DNA of 64,000 nucleotides. Origin: Echinometra lucunter. Taxonomy: Eukaryota; Echinodermata; Echinoidea; Camarodonta; Echinometridae. The DNA is taken from the NCBI GenBank assembly GCA_029962745.1, contig CM057169.1, forward strand, positions 19,870,143 through 19,934,142, in the 5' to 3' direction. Below the pieces are notes generated by a model. The model had not been told where the DNA came from. It saw only the letters and a program-made list of their open reading frames with translations, and ran no database searches. Shown one piece after another: positions 11,060-22,060 of the stretch. Every line of letters begins with the position of its first letter. Position 1 is the first letter of the stretch. A program made the translations under genes and the position numbers.

Positions 11060-12348
11060 GCTTGGTCCGTTACAAGTATCGAGTTTTGTGATGGACACGG
11101 CTGGTGAACATATGCCAATGGAGGTGTTTCGTTTTGAAATAGTGGTCCATTATAGGTTGGTGAAAAATTGATGAGTGAGATCACTATAAGTTGTCAGCCA
11201 CTTTAGTCGTTATAACTTATAAGCACTTCAATAATAGATATTCATGGGACATGATCATATCAACACAACATACAAATCTGAAGAAGTGTGATGTTAAAAT
11301 CAATTAAAAGTCTTTAAATTGTTAAATGAAATGGAAATGACAAATTGATATGAAATTCCTTCAACCTGAAATGCCTGGAAGGTTTTAAACACAATCATGG
11401 AATTAACAAAATTAGAAAATTCTAGTTCAAAAGTTTTGAAATACATGAATACATGAATCATTTCACTGACAAAGAATATGACTGGGGCTTGACTTAGCTG
11501 CTCAAGTTTTAACCTTAAAAAGACTTGGCTCTCTTTGAGGGAGTGAATATCTCGGCTGCGACAAGCCTGATTGCCGCGAAATCCTGCGCTGACCCCAAGA
11601 ATCACGTAAAGAACATAAATCCATCATTATTATTTTTTGGGGGTGTAATTTTTCCATTTGATATTATAATTTATCCAAATTATATGCATAGATGCACTTT
11701 GAGTGACAGTCAATCAATGAAAGGCCATGAAGATGATTTTTTTATTATTATTATAAAAAAACAAATATTATGATAGTAATTTTATGTATTCTATTATTTC
11801 ACGAATTTCTTATGTATTTCTTTGTTGTTCAACTTTAATTTTTTATTGCTTTTTAAAGTTTGCCGTTTCAAGGTATGATCTAGACCACTATTCAGTTTTT
11901 ATGCGCGCAGTAAAGTCACACCAGATCACTCCCATTTTAGTGATATCCTTTGAAAAGGGTACTTCAAAGCTATAGTTCACTTTGCGGTTAAATGTATTTC
12001 AATTAGATGGTGAACTCAGAAAAAATGAATGTCCATTGTGTTTTCTCTTTTCATAAAGAATATTCCTCAGCAAAGCACAATGTTTATTTTAAATGCATTG
12101 ACCCGTTATATTCAATTTTCAACCGACTGTTTTGCTTTCCAGTCATTTGGCCTTGTAGTTTCATTTCAAGACTCTAAACATGAGCTAATTCTTGTTACCA
12201 TTACAGTTTTTATATTTTCCTTGGTAGATATTTGCATTGGAAGGAAACATTGCTATCAAATTTATAGAAAACATGTACAAATACCTGTGTATCCAGTATT
12301 TTCTTTGTTGTGTTATCATGAATCTCTTTCATGCTAAGAAATGACAAA
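11060..12348. other. No gene seen
   Basis: A/T-rich DNA with short open frames on both strands and no recognisable domain, splice-bounded exon or repeat structure. Confidence 0.45.
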
Positions 12349-12520
12349 ACTGGGCGTTGTGGCGTGCACCTGTAATCCAGCTAACAGTGGAAGTTATAAA
12401 CTGATTCAGCGGACCCAGGTTCGATTCTGAGTCACGTCTTTCAGATTGTGACGTAAAAGGTCGGTCCCAGACGTAAACAATCATATCTGATTGATACACG
12501 TCTGTAAAAACCCGATTTAA
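12349..12520 (+). mobile_element. SINE with a 7SL RNA-like head
   Basis: The head contains TGGGCGTTGTGGCGTGCACC and then TGTAATCCAGCTAAC, closely following the 5' Alu domain of 7SL RNA (GGGCG..GTGGCG..GCCTGTAATCCCAGC), including the UGUAAU motif bound by SRP9/14. A B-box-like GGTTCGATTCTGAG follows. The body from CACGTCTTTC through GGTCGGTCCCAGACGTAAA to TGATTGATACACGTCTGT is shared with the SINE at 16834-17068, whose head is tRNA-like. It is a dispersed retroposed copy rather than a 7SL gene, because the 7SL S domain is absent. Confidence 0.7.
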
Positions 12521-12612
12521 CAACTAAATTAAGATCAAAGTATAAAATACAAATAATGCCAGAGCGTGGCTGAAGGGCTATGCCAACGATCTATAGATGT
12601 GTAAATGGTGAG

Positions 12613-12814
12613 CATGGCCGTACGCAGCGGGGGAGTTGCCCCCCCCCCCCCGCGAAATTTTGAAAACTTACATTTTTCTAATGAAAATTTTCACAAAATC
12701 CACGAAAAGGTGTGCAACAAATCCTTCAATTTCATTTTTGAAAACGGAAAAGCGCCTTCAAAAAATTTTACGCGTCTTGCCCCCCCCCCGAAAAAAATTC
12801 TGCGTACGGCCCTG
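12613..12814. mobile_element. hAT-like MITE with exact 8-bp target duplication
   Basis: Termini are CATGGCCGTACGCAG and CTGCGTACGGCCCTG, inverted repeats matching at 14 of 15 positions. The 8 bases ATGGTGAG directly flank both ends (12605-12612 and 12815-12822). A CAGGG-type terminus with 8-bp target duplication is the signature of hAT elements. The interior is 170 bases with poly(C) runs near both ends and no coding frame. Confidence 0.8.
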
Positions 12815-12822
12815 ATGGTGAG

Positions 12823-13450
12823 TTCAAACTCGGAGGAGCCTATTGGTTCGACTTTGCCTCGTGGCATCATGAAATGAGAAAGTGGTGCATACAGTGGTGT
12901 AGATTGGTAAATGTGAAATGGAAATTGGGAAGTTTAAAAGCATGTACCTTACCATTTTATTCCTCTAACTAAAAGAAAAAGAAATTTAAGGCAGTATCTT
13001 AAACTGTAATTATTTTATGTGTTCTTAAAAGTGTGGAGTAAATTTTCACTTTTTTAAGTCAAGTTTCCTTGTACTTGCCCTTAATATTTGCCCATATTCA
13101 ATATTTCTTGACTGACTGTACCATCATTGCTGGAACATTGACACATTACATGACATTTCAGTACTACAAGCATGACAAGTAACTGTATCCTTCCTAGTCT
13201 TGAAATGTTGTTGACATTTAATGACATATACTTACATCAACAAAGTACTTTAGGTAGGCCTACTTCTCATATTAACATACTTTTTTTTATTAATGGAATC
13301 ATGGTTTCGGAATAACCAATCCATCTCCGATTTTCGGATGTTCGTCTTCCTTCCTCGTAACTTGCACCGCATTCATGTACATAATAACAAATAAATAGTT
13401 ATTGTTTCAGAACGAAGTAAATGTCAATTAAAAGAAGATAATGCTACTCA
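12823..13450. other. No gene seen
   Basis: A/T-rich sequence without convincing open frames, tandem repeats or element ends. Confidence 0.4.
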
Positions 13451-13593
13451 CTGATGCATAGCAGACAAGCCGCTTTCCGTGCAGAGTTAAATCCCTCAGT
13501 AACTTTCACAATCTGGTTGAATGTGCTAATTACCAAATAGTCTCTAGCGCTTTTTCTTCTCTTCGAACGGACGCCAACAAAAACAATATGAGA

Positions 13594-13731
13594 TCAAAGG
13601 GGCATTAGACCAAACGTTGGTCCTGGGGACGAGGTACCAGAGTTCAAGGTCCTCAGCAGCGAGGAGATCAATTGAACGTTGTTTTGCAGCTGCTGAAGAA
13701 GCTGGTTAAAATTCGGATCTGCATCCGCCAT
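13594..13731 (-). CDS. Candidate small ORF or first exon in a possible leader (45 codons)
   Basis: On the minus strand ATG at 13731-13729 opens 45 codons starting MADADPNFNQLLQQLQNNVQ, ending in TGA at 13594. The region upstream of the ATG is locally CpG-rich (CCTCGCCCGCGATCGACGAG on the plus strand), as at a promoter. The transcript could run on to a good donor, CATCA|GTGAGT, near 13452, so the ORF may sit in a first exon. The peptide is Gln/Asn/Leu-rich and probably helical. I do not recognise it; it could be a short protein, an upstream ORF or a chance frame. Confidence 0.3.
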   Translation of the reverse strand: MADADPNFNQLLQQLQNNVQLISSLLRTLNSGTSSPGPTFGLMPL

Positions 13732-14049
13732 GCTTGAAATTCCCTCGCCCGCGATCGACGAGACATCTAGTCAAGTGTCTAGACTCAGATGAATGAATAA
13801 ATTTTTCTGTACATCCCATTGCTGTACATGAAAATATTCACCTAAACTTCCCATTAAAAATTAAAATACACGTTGAAATAATGGATATATACACTTATAA
13901 AAATGTTCGTTAAGTTAGGTTTTCTTCCGGAAAAGTAATTGGAGATGCGGAGATGGCATAAAAGGGTCTTGTGACGAGACTAATATCTTGAACATATTTT
14001 TCGAAAAATTGAATAAATTTTTCGTCTTGAATAAAATTTTCACTTGCAT

Positions 14050-14606
14050 ATATTTATGGCAAGCGAAGTGAACATAATATAACTTGCATGTATGGCAAGC
14101 TGAATGAACATATACTTGTGAGGTGTTTTTTTTTTTTTTTTGGTTTTTTTTTTTGTTTTGTTGTTTTTTTTTTGCACAGAATAATATAGCTTGAATATAT
14201 TTTCTGTCTTGCATAGGTTTTGTGTAGACTTGTATATATTTGGTCTTGAATATATTTTGCTTGCAAATGTATATATATAATGTTTATAACATATAATTTG
14301 CCTTGAATATAATTTTTGGCTTGCATATATTTTTTAAAGTCTGCATATATTTTGGCATTGAATATATTTTGCCTTGCATATATATTTTATGCATAGCATA
14401 TATTTTGCATTGAATGTAATTTTTGGCTTGCGTATATATTTTTTGGCTTGCATATATTTTGGCATTGCATATATTTTTGCCTTGCATAATATGCATAGCA
14501 TATATTTTGGCATTGAATATATTTTGCCTTACATATATATTTTATGCATAGCATATATTTTGCATTGAATATAATTTTTAGCTTGTATATGTAATTTTTG
14601 GCTTGC

Positions 14607-14637
<31 letters not shown>

Positions 14638-14680
14638 GTAGCATATATTTTGTGCACTGCATATATATTTTTGTCATTGA
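14050..14680. repeat. Minisatellite, ~18-20-base TTTTGGCTTGCATATA-type units
   Basis: Variants of TTTTGCCTTGCATATATT and TTTTATGCATAGCATATA recur about 25 times. The minus-strand open frames across it (KIYMQ/YARQ repeats) are products of the repeat, not genes. Poly(T) lies at 14121-14175 and a (TA)n run at 14607-14632. Confidence 0.9.
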
Positions 14681-14732
14681 ATGTTTGATTTATATGGCAT
14701 ATAAGTAATATTTTTAAAACATGTTTTATTTG

Positions 14733-14737
<5 letters not shown>

Positions 14738-14770
<33 letters not shown>
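14738..14770. repeat. (TA)n followed by (CA)n microsatellite
   Basis: A TA run of about 24 bases passes into ACACACAC. Confidence 0.9.
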
Positions 14771-14771
<1 letters not shown>

Positions 14772-14867
14772 TAGATTGAACATAAATAATAATTTCCGTT
14801 CTGGCCTTCCATAGTATGGTCCGATGCGGATGACTGCATCGGTTGTCCGAGGGTGCTCATTGACCTT

Positions 14868-15017
14868 GGCCCTGTTTCATAAAACTTGTTGTCAGTAACA
14901 ACCGCCACATTTCTATGACAAATTTGCTGTCAGCAGCCAAGCAAATGCAAGGATTTCAGTAGCTTATAACAGTTATTGCAACTTGTTATTGATAACAAGT
15001 TTTATGAAACGGAGCCC
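14868..15017 (+). mobile_element. MITE, TTTCATAAAACTTG family, copy 1
   Basis: It begins GGCCCTGTTTCATAAAACTT and ends AAGTTTTATGAAACGGAGCC, so both ends are inverted repeats of about 20 bases. The core includes AAGGATTTCAGTAGCTTA, common to all four copies in this window. About 150 bases, non-coding. Confidence 0.85.
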
Positions 15018-15173
15018 TGGGACCCAGATAGAATTACCTCGTGATTCTGAAACTTTGTAAAATATAGGTAAGTGCAATTTTGCCATTGATCTTTGGACAG
15101 GATCCCATTTTTAAAAATGTACTATTATGCATGATTCCACTACAAAGCGTAACCACCGACTACCCGAAACCTG

Positions 15174-15326
15174 GACCCGGTTTCATAAAACTTGTTAACA
15201 ATAACAAGTTGCAATAACTGTTACATGTATAAGCTACTGAAATCCTTGTATCTGATTGGCTGAGAGCAAAATTTTCATAGAAGTGTGGCAGTTATTACTG
15301 ATAACAAGTTTTATGAAACAGGGCCC
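15174..15326 (-). mobile_element. MITE, TTTCATAAAACTTG family, copy 2 (inverted)
   Basis: Starts CCGGTTTCATAAAACTTG and ends TTTTATGAAACAGGGCCC. The core reads TAAGCTACTGAAATCCTTG, the reverse complement of copy 1, so it lies in the opposite orientation 160 bases away. The two together form a larger inverted pair. Confidence 0.85.
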
Positions 15327-16833
15327 AGACCTGATACTTGATGCTACAACATTAACCTGCAATCTGTATTCTGCCTACAATACCGGTAACAGGTTGAAAC
15401 TTGTGTTTCGGCTCTTTAAGGGAATTAAAGGCTTTGGTGAAAACGTCCATTCAAAGGTCTATAGCGTTACCACCTTTCATTTCCATGATTTCGATCTTAT
15501 TCATTTATTGATTTATTGATTTATTGATTGATTTATTTATCAAACATATTTATACAGGATAAAAACAGTTTTAAAAAAAATTGATCAGCAGATGCTGTTT
15601 TCCATCGCGGTCCTGATTGAAGGACATGAAACATTAAAACATCAATACAACAGAAACAATTATTTCATAAAAAATATTATGAAAATCAGTATGAAACTAA
15701 TATAAGAAAGCGCTAAAGAGTCAAAAGAGGGATAAGACAGGATAAAAGAGACAGGGTTGAGCTAGGTTAAAGAAAAGACAGGATAAGAGAATGAGAGAAA
15801 GGGTCGAATAGAAACGAGAAACAGAGGAGGAGAATAAAGGGAGGAAAAGAAAGAAAAGTGGGGGGGGGGGGGGGGGGGGGAGAGAAGAAGAGACTATAGA
15901 TTATACCCAGATCTATCTCGGGGGCTACATCTTTAACCCAGTGAATACTAAATTATTTTAATTCCCATGGGCTTAATAGACCACCTGGTTCCACTAACCA
16001 GTGGGTTAACATAAATCTTGCTAAACATCTTTAAATCACTTTAGCAGCCAGTGCTTTTATTTTCATTGGCTTATCAATTTTTTTTTTTTAAATTTGCAGA
16101 GTCGCACCAGTATAGCTGGCGCATGTCGGTCTTACTTTCCCACGGCTTATCAATCATCAGTGCGAATATGAGCAGGTTGCGAATAAGTGGAGATCTGTGG
16201 CGAGACACCCCACAAGTGTGTGATGACCTTTTTGGGCTTGCTTGCTTGTCAGAAAATTTGTGCCCTTCCCTATTTTAATGCAAAATCCTGGATCCACCCC
16301 AGTTGGAGGCGCCATTTGCAGAGTTTTTTTGACGTACAGAGGATGACGCCAATAACATGACTTACCACTAGGTATGAAATTGATAAATAACTTTAATGCT
16401 TTTTTTTTGCACTGACTTGAATTTAAGAACCCCATATGGCTTTGATCTTTGAAGGAACGTGCCAGTTTTGCCAAGGGGGGGGGGTAGTATTTAGAATTTC
16501 AGCTGACTTCAATGATATGTTTTGTATGTGTGTCCTTATCAGGACCTGAATAGTTTTGCTATTTTTTGTTTCTGTTGATACACAGAATGTTTTTTTTTTC
16601 ATATATGTACTACATCCTGAGGAAGAACAGCGTGGTAATGATTACCACACTGAGTGGGCAATCCAGCCATTCTGTTATTTCTTTACCATGTTAACTATAT
16701 GTATTTCTTTATGTTCTTCTATTGCTATTTTGTATGTACTTTTTATGTCTTTTTACTTGAATGTACAATGCAATACAATACAATTTTAAGGTGCGAAAGC
16801 TGGTCTTTCTCCTCGGTGGATCCGGTTATTCCG
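15327..16833. other. No gene seen; long poly(G) tract
   Basis: Contains a TTTATTGAT-rich stretch (15490-15545), a purine-rich stretch (15700-15900) with a poly(G) run of about 23 bases at 15858-15881, and otherwise undistinguished DNA. TTTATTTATCAAACATATTT near 15530 resembles LINE 3' tails, but no reverse-transcriptase frame is present. Confidence 0.4.
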
Positions 16834-17068
16834 GTGTTGTGGCCCAGTGAAGAAGTCTCCGGACTTGGAACCACAAGGTCCGGGGTTCGAATCCCTGCCG
16901 CGGCACTAATGTCCTTTGGCAAGATATGAATCTACATTTGCCACGTCTTTCGGATGGTGACCTTAAAAGTCGGTCCCAGACGTAAATAATCATATTTGAT
17001 TGATACACGTCTGTCAAAACCCAATTCGAGTGAGAGAGAGAGACCCCACACACACACACACACACACA
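16834..17068 (+). mobile_element. SINE with a tRNA-like head
   Basis: The head GTGTTGTGGCCCAGTGAAGA...GTCCGGGGTTCGAATCCCTG..CGGCAC has a tRNA A-box-like start, a clear B box (GGTTCGAATCC) and pairable ends. The body (CACGTCTTTCGGATGGTGAC..GTCGGTCCCAGACGTAAA..TGATTGATACACGTCTGT) matches the body of the 7SL-headed SINE at 12349-12520. The tail is (GA)n followed by (CA)n. Confidence 0.8.
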
Positions 17069-17328
17069 CCCTCCAATTAATTGTCAAAAATTGAATGTGT
17101 TTTCAAAGAATTATAGATGTGAAAATGATAAATTCCCAAAGTTTGTCAAAAACTCAAATAAAAACACCAAAGACATATGATGGACGTATTATGTTTCTAT
17201 TTCACCTTAATTATAATACTATTTATAATACCATTTTTTCGTTCAATCTTTTTCATACATCATCTGATGATACAAAATAACTTTGAATTTATAGGCGGAA
17301 ATCTGTCTTGAAACATGATTGGGGGCAC

Positions 17329-17675
17329 ATCTCTGAAATTTCTGAAAAACTGAAAAAAAAAGAAAGAAAAAGGAGGTCCTTGGCTCTTTTGGCTTCTCTT
17401 TTTAAGTCGCAAAAATTAGCTCACAGTCAAAATAAGAAAAATCATATTCCTCAGCTTTTTTTCAGGTGTGTCTTTTACTCCCCCCCCCCCCCAAAGTAGC
17501 TTCATCTCTGAAATCTCTGAAAATAAAAAAGGGGGGGGGGGAAGAAAAAAGAAAAAGAAAAAGGGGGTCCTTGGCTTTTTCGGCTGTCTCTTTTTAAGTA
17601 GCAAAATTTGCTCACAGTCAAAAAAAGAAAAAAATCCTGGGGGTTTTTTTTCAGGTGTGTTTTTTTACCCCCAAA
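17329..17675. repeat. Tandem duplication, ~175-base unit, with poly(C)/poly(G)
   Basis: The series CATCTCTGAAATxTCTGAAAA, GTCCTTGGCT, CTCTTTTTAAGT, GCTCACAGTCAAAA and TTTTTTTCAGGTGTGT occurs twice in the same order (about 17329-17505 and 17506-17675). The second copy has acquired a poly(G) run. No gene. Confidence 0.8.
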
Positions 17676-18037
17676 ATTAGCTAACAATGGAAAGGATCCT
17701 TTTTGGGGACCCCAAAAATCGTGGGGGTGGGGGACATTTTGTTATTACGTCCCACATCTTGCAAATCATGGGAGGGGGACGCATCCCCCCCCCCCCCTCC
17801 CCACCGACGTCCCCTCCAGATTTCCACCCAATAATGAGATGTACATCGAAATCAAGCCAACTAATTAGACCATATACATTGTCATAAGAGGCACATGAAA
17901 GATATAAAATACAACCAAGATCTAGCCGTATAGGCCTGAGTATGTCACAATGAGTATTCTATAGGCATTATAGTACACTATCATATAAAGTATGATTTTT
18001 TTGTTTTTGTAATCCAGTATAATGCTTAAGGATATGG

Positions 18038-18389
18038 TACACACTAGAAAAAAAATCAATTTTGCACCCTTCAAATGCAACACTGGGAGCTCCTTTATAG
18101 GTACAACTTTGAACCCTAAGAAGCATTTGCACCTTTAAGGGTGCAGTGAGCTACATTTTTGCACCCTTAAGGGTCCAGAGTTCAACGGTACCCTTCAATA
18201 AAGGTGCAAATTTGCATCCATTTGAATGCAAAAAATGGACTTTTACGGGTGGAGACGGGCATTTTCGGGTGCAAACAAGTACAAAAGGGTGCATCATTCT
18301 TTGCACTTTTTTCATGTAGGGTGAAAGACTGCATCCAGAAAGGTGTTGCATCTAGGGTGCAAAATTGAACCTTTTTTTCTGAGTGTGTA
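18038..18389. mobile_element. MITE rich in GGTGCA/TGCACC words, copy 1
   Basis: Ends are TACACACTAGAAAAAAAATC and TTTTTTTCTGAGTGTGTA, with subterminal CAATTTTGCACCCT / AGGGTGCAAAATTG as the inverted repeat. TA stands at both ends, fitting a TA target. The interior has more than ten GGGTGCA or TGCACCC words. The reverse-oriented copy is at 35044-35438. Confidence 0.8.
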
Positions 18390-19912
18390 TAGACCGTAAT
18401 GTATTTTGATATAAGAACAAGTCGAACCATTTAGTCCCAGACCTCACCGACAACATAATTATAAGATAATATCTGATTGCTGTCTTAATCTGATATAGCT
18501 GTTCTTGAATCAGATGAAATATGAAGAACGATGATGTTTTATGTGTTCCGATGCCACAATACAAATCCACAAGACTTGATAATGTAGGACACATCTTGGA
18601 CTAATAACAGAATCATGTTTTCAGCTGCAGTATTCAACACAAGGTAAAAGTGATATTATCTGCATTATAATCCTGTGAACGAATCTGATACGAATCTGAA
18701 TTTAAAGTGAACGGGTTTAATACACGTTTCGATATGTCTTCTCTCCCTCAAAAGATATTGATTTTATAGATCAGCAGTTAGGAAATCGTAATTCCCATTA
18801 CCACGATTATCATGATTATAGCAAAGTATCATAAATGCATGTATAACACCAAAAATTACAAAGGCAAATAGACAATTATCAATCGCCAGTGACACGCTGT
18901 GTTTTAAAGAATACTGAGAGACCAATACTAACACATTTTTCCTAGGTTTAGGTGTTAAAAGAACATTTGATATTTTTGATCGTTAATAACTCAAAATTTA
19001 AAGCCCGTAAAAGACTGAGGTTCCCACAGTGTGTAGTCAGTGACAGTTAACGGATGTTAAATTTATTTAGACTAGGTTTTGTGAGTTTCCCGTCATCAAT
19101 ATTTTCCAAATTTAATTAGAAATTGACTTTTCGGGGGAAAATGAGGCCCTCAAATCTGTTTTTATCAGTTATTAATTCAGACGCAACAATACCATAGTGC
19201 AATGCACCTGCCATTTCTGCCATACTTTGCTCTCCATTGTCATTAATGATTCATGACTCTCAGTTGAAAGAGTTACAGTGGAATTTCAGATTCAGTGGAC
19301 AATTGCAGTTGTCGGGCTCTGAATTCATTACCCGCACACACGCAGTTTTGGCCTCAATTTGTCAAAAAGTGACATTTTAATTAGATATTAAGAGAATCAT
19401 TTTATGAATATTAATGAAGAAAATTTCACAAAAGTAAGTCCAAATAAATTTTGCATCCTTCAACTTTTACAAGTCGTGATGACCTCAGTCTTTTACAAGT
19501 GTTTTGAGTTATTAACGATCAAAGGTATCAAAATGTTTTCCAAACACCTAGTATAATGCACCTGTCAAATGGCATTAATATAATACTCTTAGACAAGATT
19601 TGTCATACATATACTTTTGATTAAACTGTTAATACTGTCAGTGCATTAATTTCGACAAATGATAATAAATACATTTGATGTCATACCTTTTGGTGTAAAT
19701 TGCTAGTGCAAACTTTAAAATCAGATTTTGGCAGAACCCAACAATTATACAAAATTTATATAACACTTAGGACTGATGTATCCGCGACAGAGGTTCGTTT
19801 ACTCTTAGAAAATCTCACTTCACACTCAGTTTTAAATGAAGCAGCATATACTTGCTTTGTGTCACGCTATGAAATTACCTATATATATCTAGCCACCTAA
19901 GCGATGATATTG
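18390..19912. other. No gene seen
   Basis: A/T-rich DNA. TTAACGATCAAAxxTATCAAA near 19511 and its reverse complement near 18968 (TTTGATATTTTTGATCGTTAA) hint at an old inverted repeat spanning about 18890-19560. The words GACCTCAGTCTTTTA near 19480 and TAAAAGACTGAGGTTCCC near 19009 also mirror each other. No coding frame is convincing. Confidence 0.4.
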
Positions 19913-20122
19913 TAGATGATGTTTATGATAATGATAACAAAAATATCAACAACAATGATAATGATAATAATAATAACAACAACAATAATAATAACAATAA
20001 TGATAACAACAACAACAATAATAATGATAATAATAATAACAACAACAACAATAATAATAACAATAATGATAACAACAACAACAGTGATAATAATAATAAT
20101 AATTAATAATAATAATAATAAT

Positions 20123-20175
<53 letters not shown>

Positions 20176-20200
20176 TAATAATAATAAGAAGAATGATGAT
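19913..20200. repeat. Compound (AAT)/(AAC)/(GAT) trinucleotide microsatellite
   Basis: About 290 bases of AAT, AAC and GAT triplets in shifting phases. Frames through it code for Asn or Ile homopolymers and are not genes. Confidence 0.95.
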
Positions 20201-20432
20201 AACAACAAAAACAACAAAAACGACCCAAAAGAAATACTAATTATTAAACGCAGTAGCATTCAGGCAGGGTAGGAGAGGTGTTCTCCCCCCCCCCCCCCCA
20301 CCCATTTTCTCCAAATCGAATGGCACCAAAAAAAAAAAAAAAGGAAAGGAGAGGAACGGAAAGCTTGGATTGCACAGAGAAGCTCAAAAGATGCTGTTAT
20401 TACCCTAAGGCCCTCCTCATGACTAGTGGTCA

Positions 20433-20580
20433 GGGCCCCGTTTCATAAAACTTGCTACCAGTAACAACTGCCACATGTCTATGACAAATCTGCTCTCAGC
20501 CAATCAGATGGAAGGATTTCAGTAGCTTACAACAGTTATTGCAACTTGTTATTGATAACAAGTTTTATGAAACGGGGCCC
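20433..20580 (+). mobile_element. MITE, TTTCATAAAACTTG family, copy 3
   Basis: This is the cleanest copy: GGGCCCCGTTTCATAAAACT at the left, AGTTTTATGAAACGGGGCCC at the right, a perfect 20-base inverted repeat. Length is 148 bases. The core CCAATCAGATGGAAGGATTT matches copies 1, 2 and 4. Confidence 0.9.
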
Positions 20581-22060
20581 TAGATCCCCTTCATCAAGCC
20601 AGTGTCTCCTTCCCTTCTGCCTAAATCCCTAGACCCATTCTGGGCCACTGGCTGAATAAAAGCGAGCAAGACAATTATCATTACAGTAAAGACAGTACAA
20701 ATGATTAAAATATATAAAGAGCATAGCCAATATAAATACTGAAATATAAATATTCACTCTTTTTGCACAATAGAATTAATTCATAGCAAAGAATATTACA
20801 GATGAGAATAAGACATACTCATATATATTGCACATTTTAGAGAAAATTTGCCCTTCTTGGGCTTTAAAGCGCAGGACATAAACAGGCACAGTTATCGATT
20901 GGTGTGCACAATCGTCAAAGTTTCAGCCTTTTTTTTTTAAAGGGCTTGATGTAGCCTGCGCCACCAGTCCTTTCCCAGTAACATGAGCGCAAAATTATCG
21001 TTTTAGTATGAATTTACTTTGACCAAAATAAAAAAAACCCCGAAATAATGAATTTTACAAACAACGACAAACTCAGATGGACAGAAACACAGCATAGTTT
21101 TCACTACTATTGATATACTGTTTATAAATATGGTACAATACTTCAGTTGCATCTCATTTCATACTGAATAAGCACCAGGAGATGAAAATGTCTATTAAAT
21201 AGTATTATATCATGAATATCACGGAAACACTGTGTAACATTGACAATTATCAATAATGCTTTTACCGCACTATCGATATTGTATTACTTCCAAATAAGTT
21301 ATCTATTAACAGGATCAGTTTCCCCCATATTCCCTTACAGATTCGCACTTATTACGCAAAATGTATTTTTGTTTTAAATGGTAACATGTCAAAGAGTGAT
21401 AAGATGAAATATCACAACTTCAATAAATATTGATATCTGCCACTAGTGATAGTGACGAAAATAACACCAATAATTCAGTATATAATTGCCAGTTCTATCA
21501 CACACAGTGATATAAAGCTAATATTCCCAAACCCACATAACACTTCGCAGGCGCATAACATGGGAAAAAAATTTTGGCCGTCCCTTTATCAAAACAAGGA
21601 AGCATCTAACTATCATGATGTGCTCCACGCTTCGAAATGAACGTGAAATGACAATATTTTCAAATATACCCCCCCCCCCACACACACACACACACCTTTT
21701 TAATTGAACTAATCCTCTCGGCAAAGAAATGTGAAAAAAAAAGTATTCAAGCGGTATTGTCAAAACCCTGCAAATATACTCTGCACCAAACAATATCATC
21801 TTCACTACGGCATCTAAAATACTTTTTTTTTTTTTGGTAGATATTGCAAAAAAATATCTTCTCTATAGGCATGATAGGGGGAAGCAAAAGTACATACAGC
21901 AATTGCATCTGGATAGCACCACATTACATGTACTATACGACCTTGTCGTCCTATGCATGAAAAACATTCAAATCATCTTGACATCACCGAGTGGAATTCG
22001 ATTCAGTAGACTGAGGTATCAATCTCATTAGAAATGCTACAGTCCTCACTTCCTTGAACA
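20581..22060. other. 3' flank of the sulfotransferase gene; no second gene seen
   Basis: The minus-strand gene's 3' UTR must extend into this stretch. A possible ATTAAA poly(A) signal on the minus strand lies near 21698-21703, next to a (CA)n and poly(C) tract. I see no other coding frame. Confidence 0.4.

Noticed and set aside
14054..14783. Several Lys/Tyr/Ile/Gln-rich minus-strand frames
   Set aside because: All are read from the TTTTGGCTTGCATATA minisatellite.
19897..20272. 120-codon Ile/Leu/Val-rich frame that looks like a membrane protein
   Set aside because: Product of the trinucleotide repeat on the minus strand.
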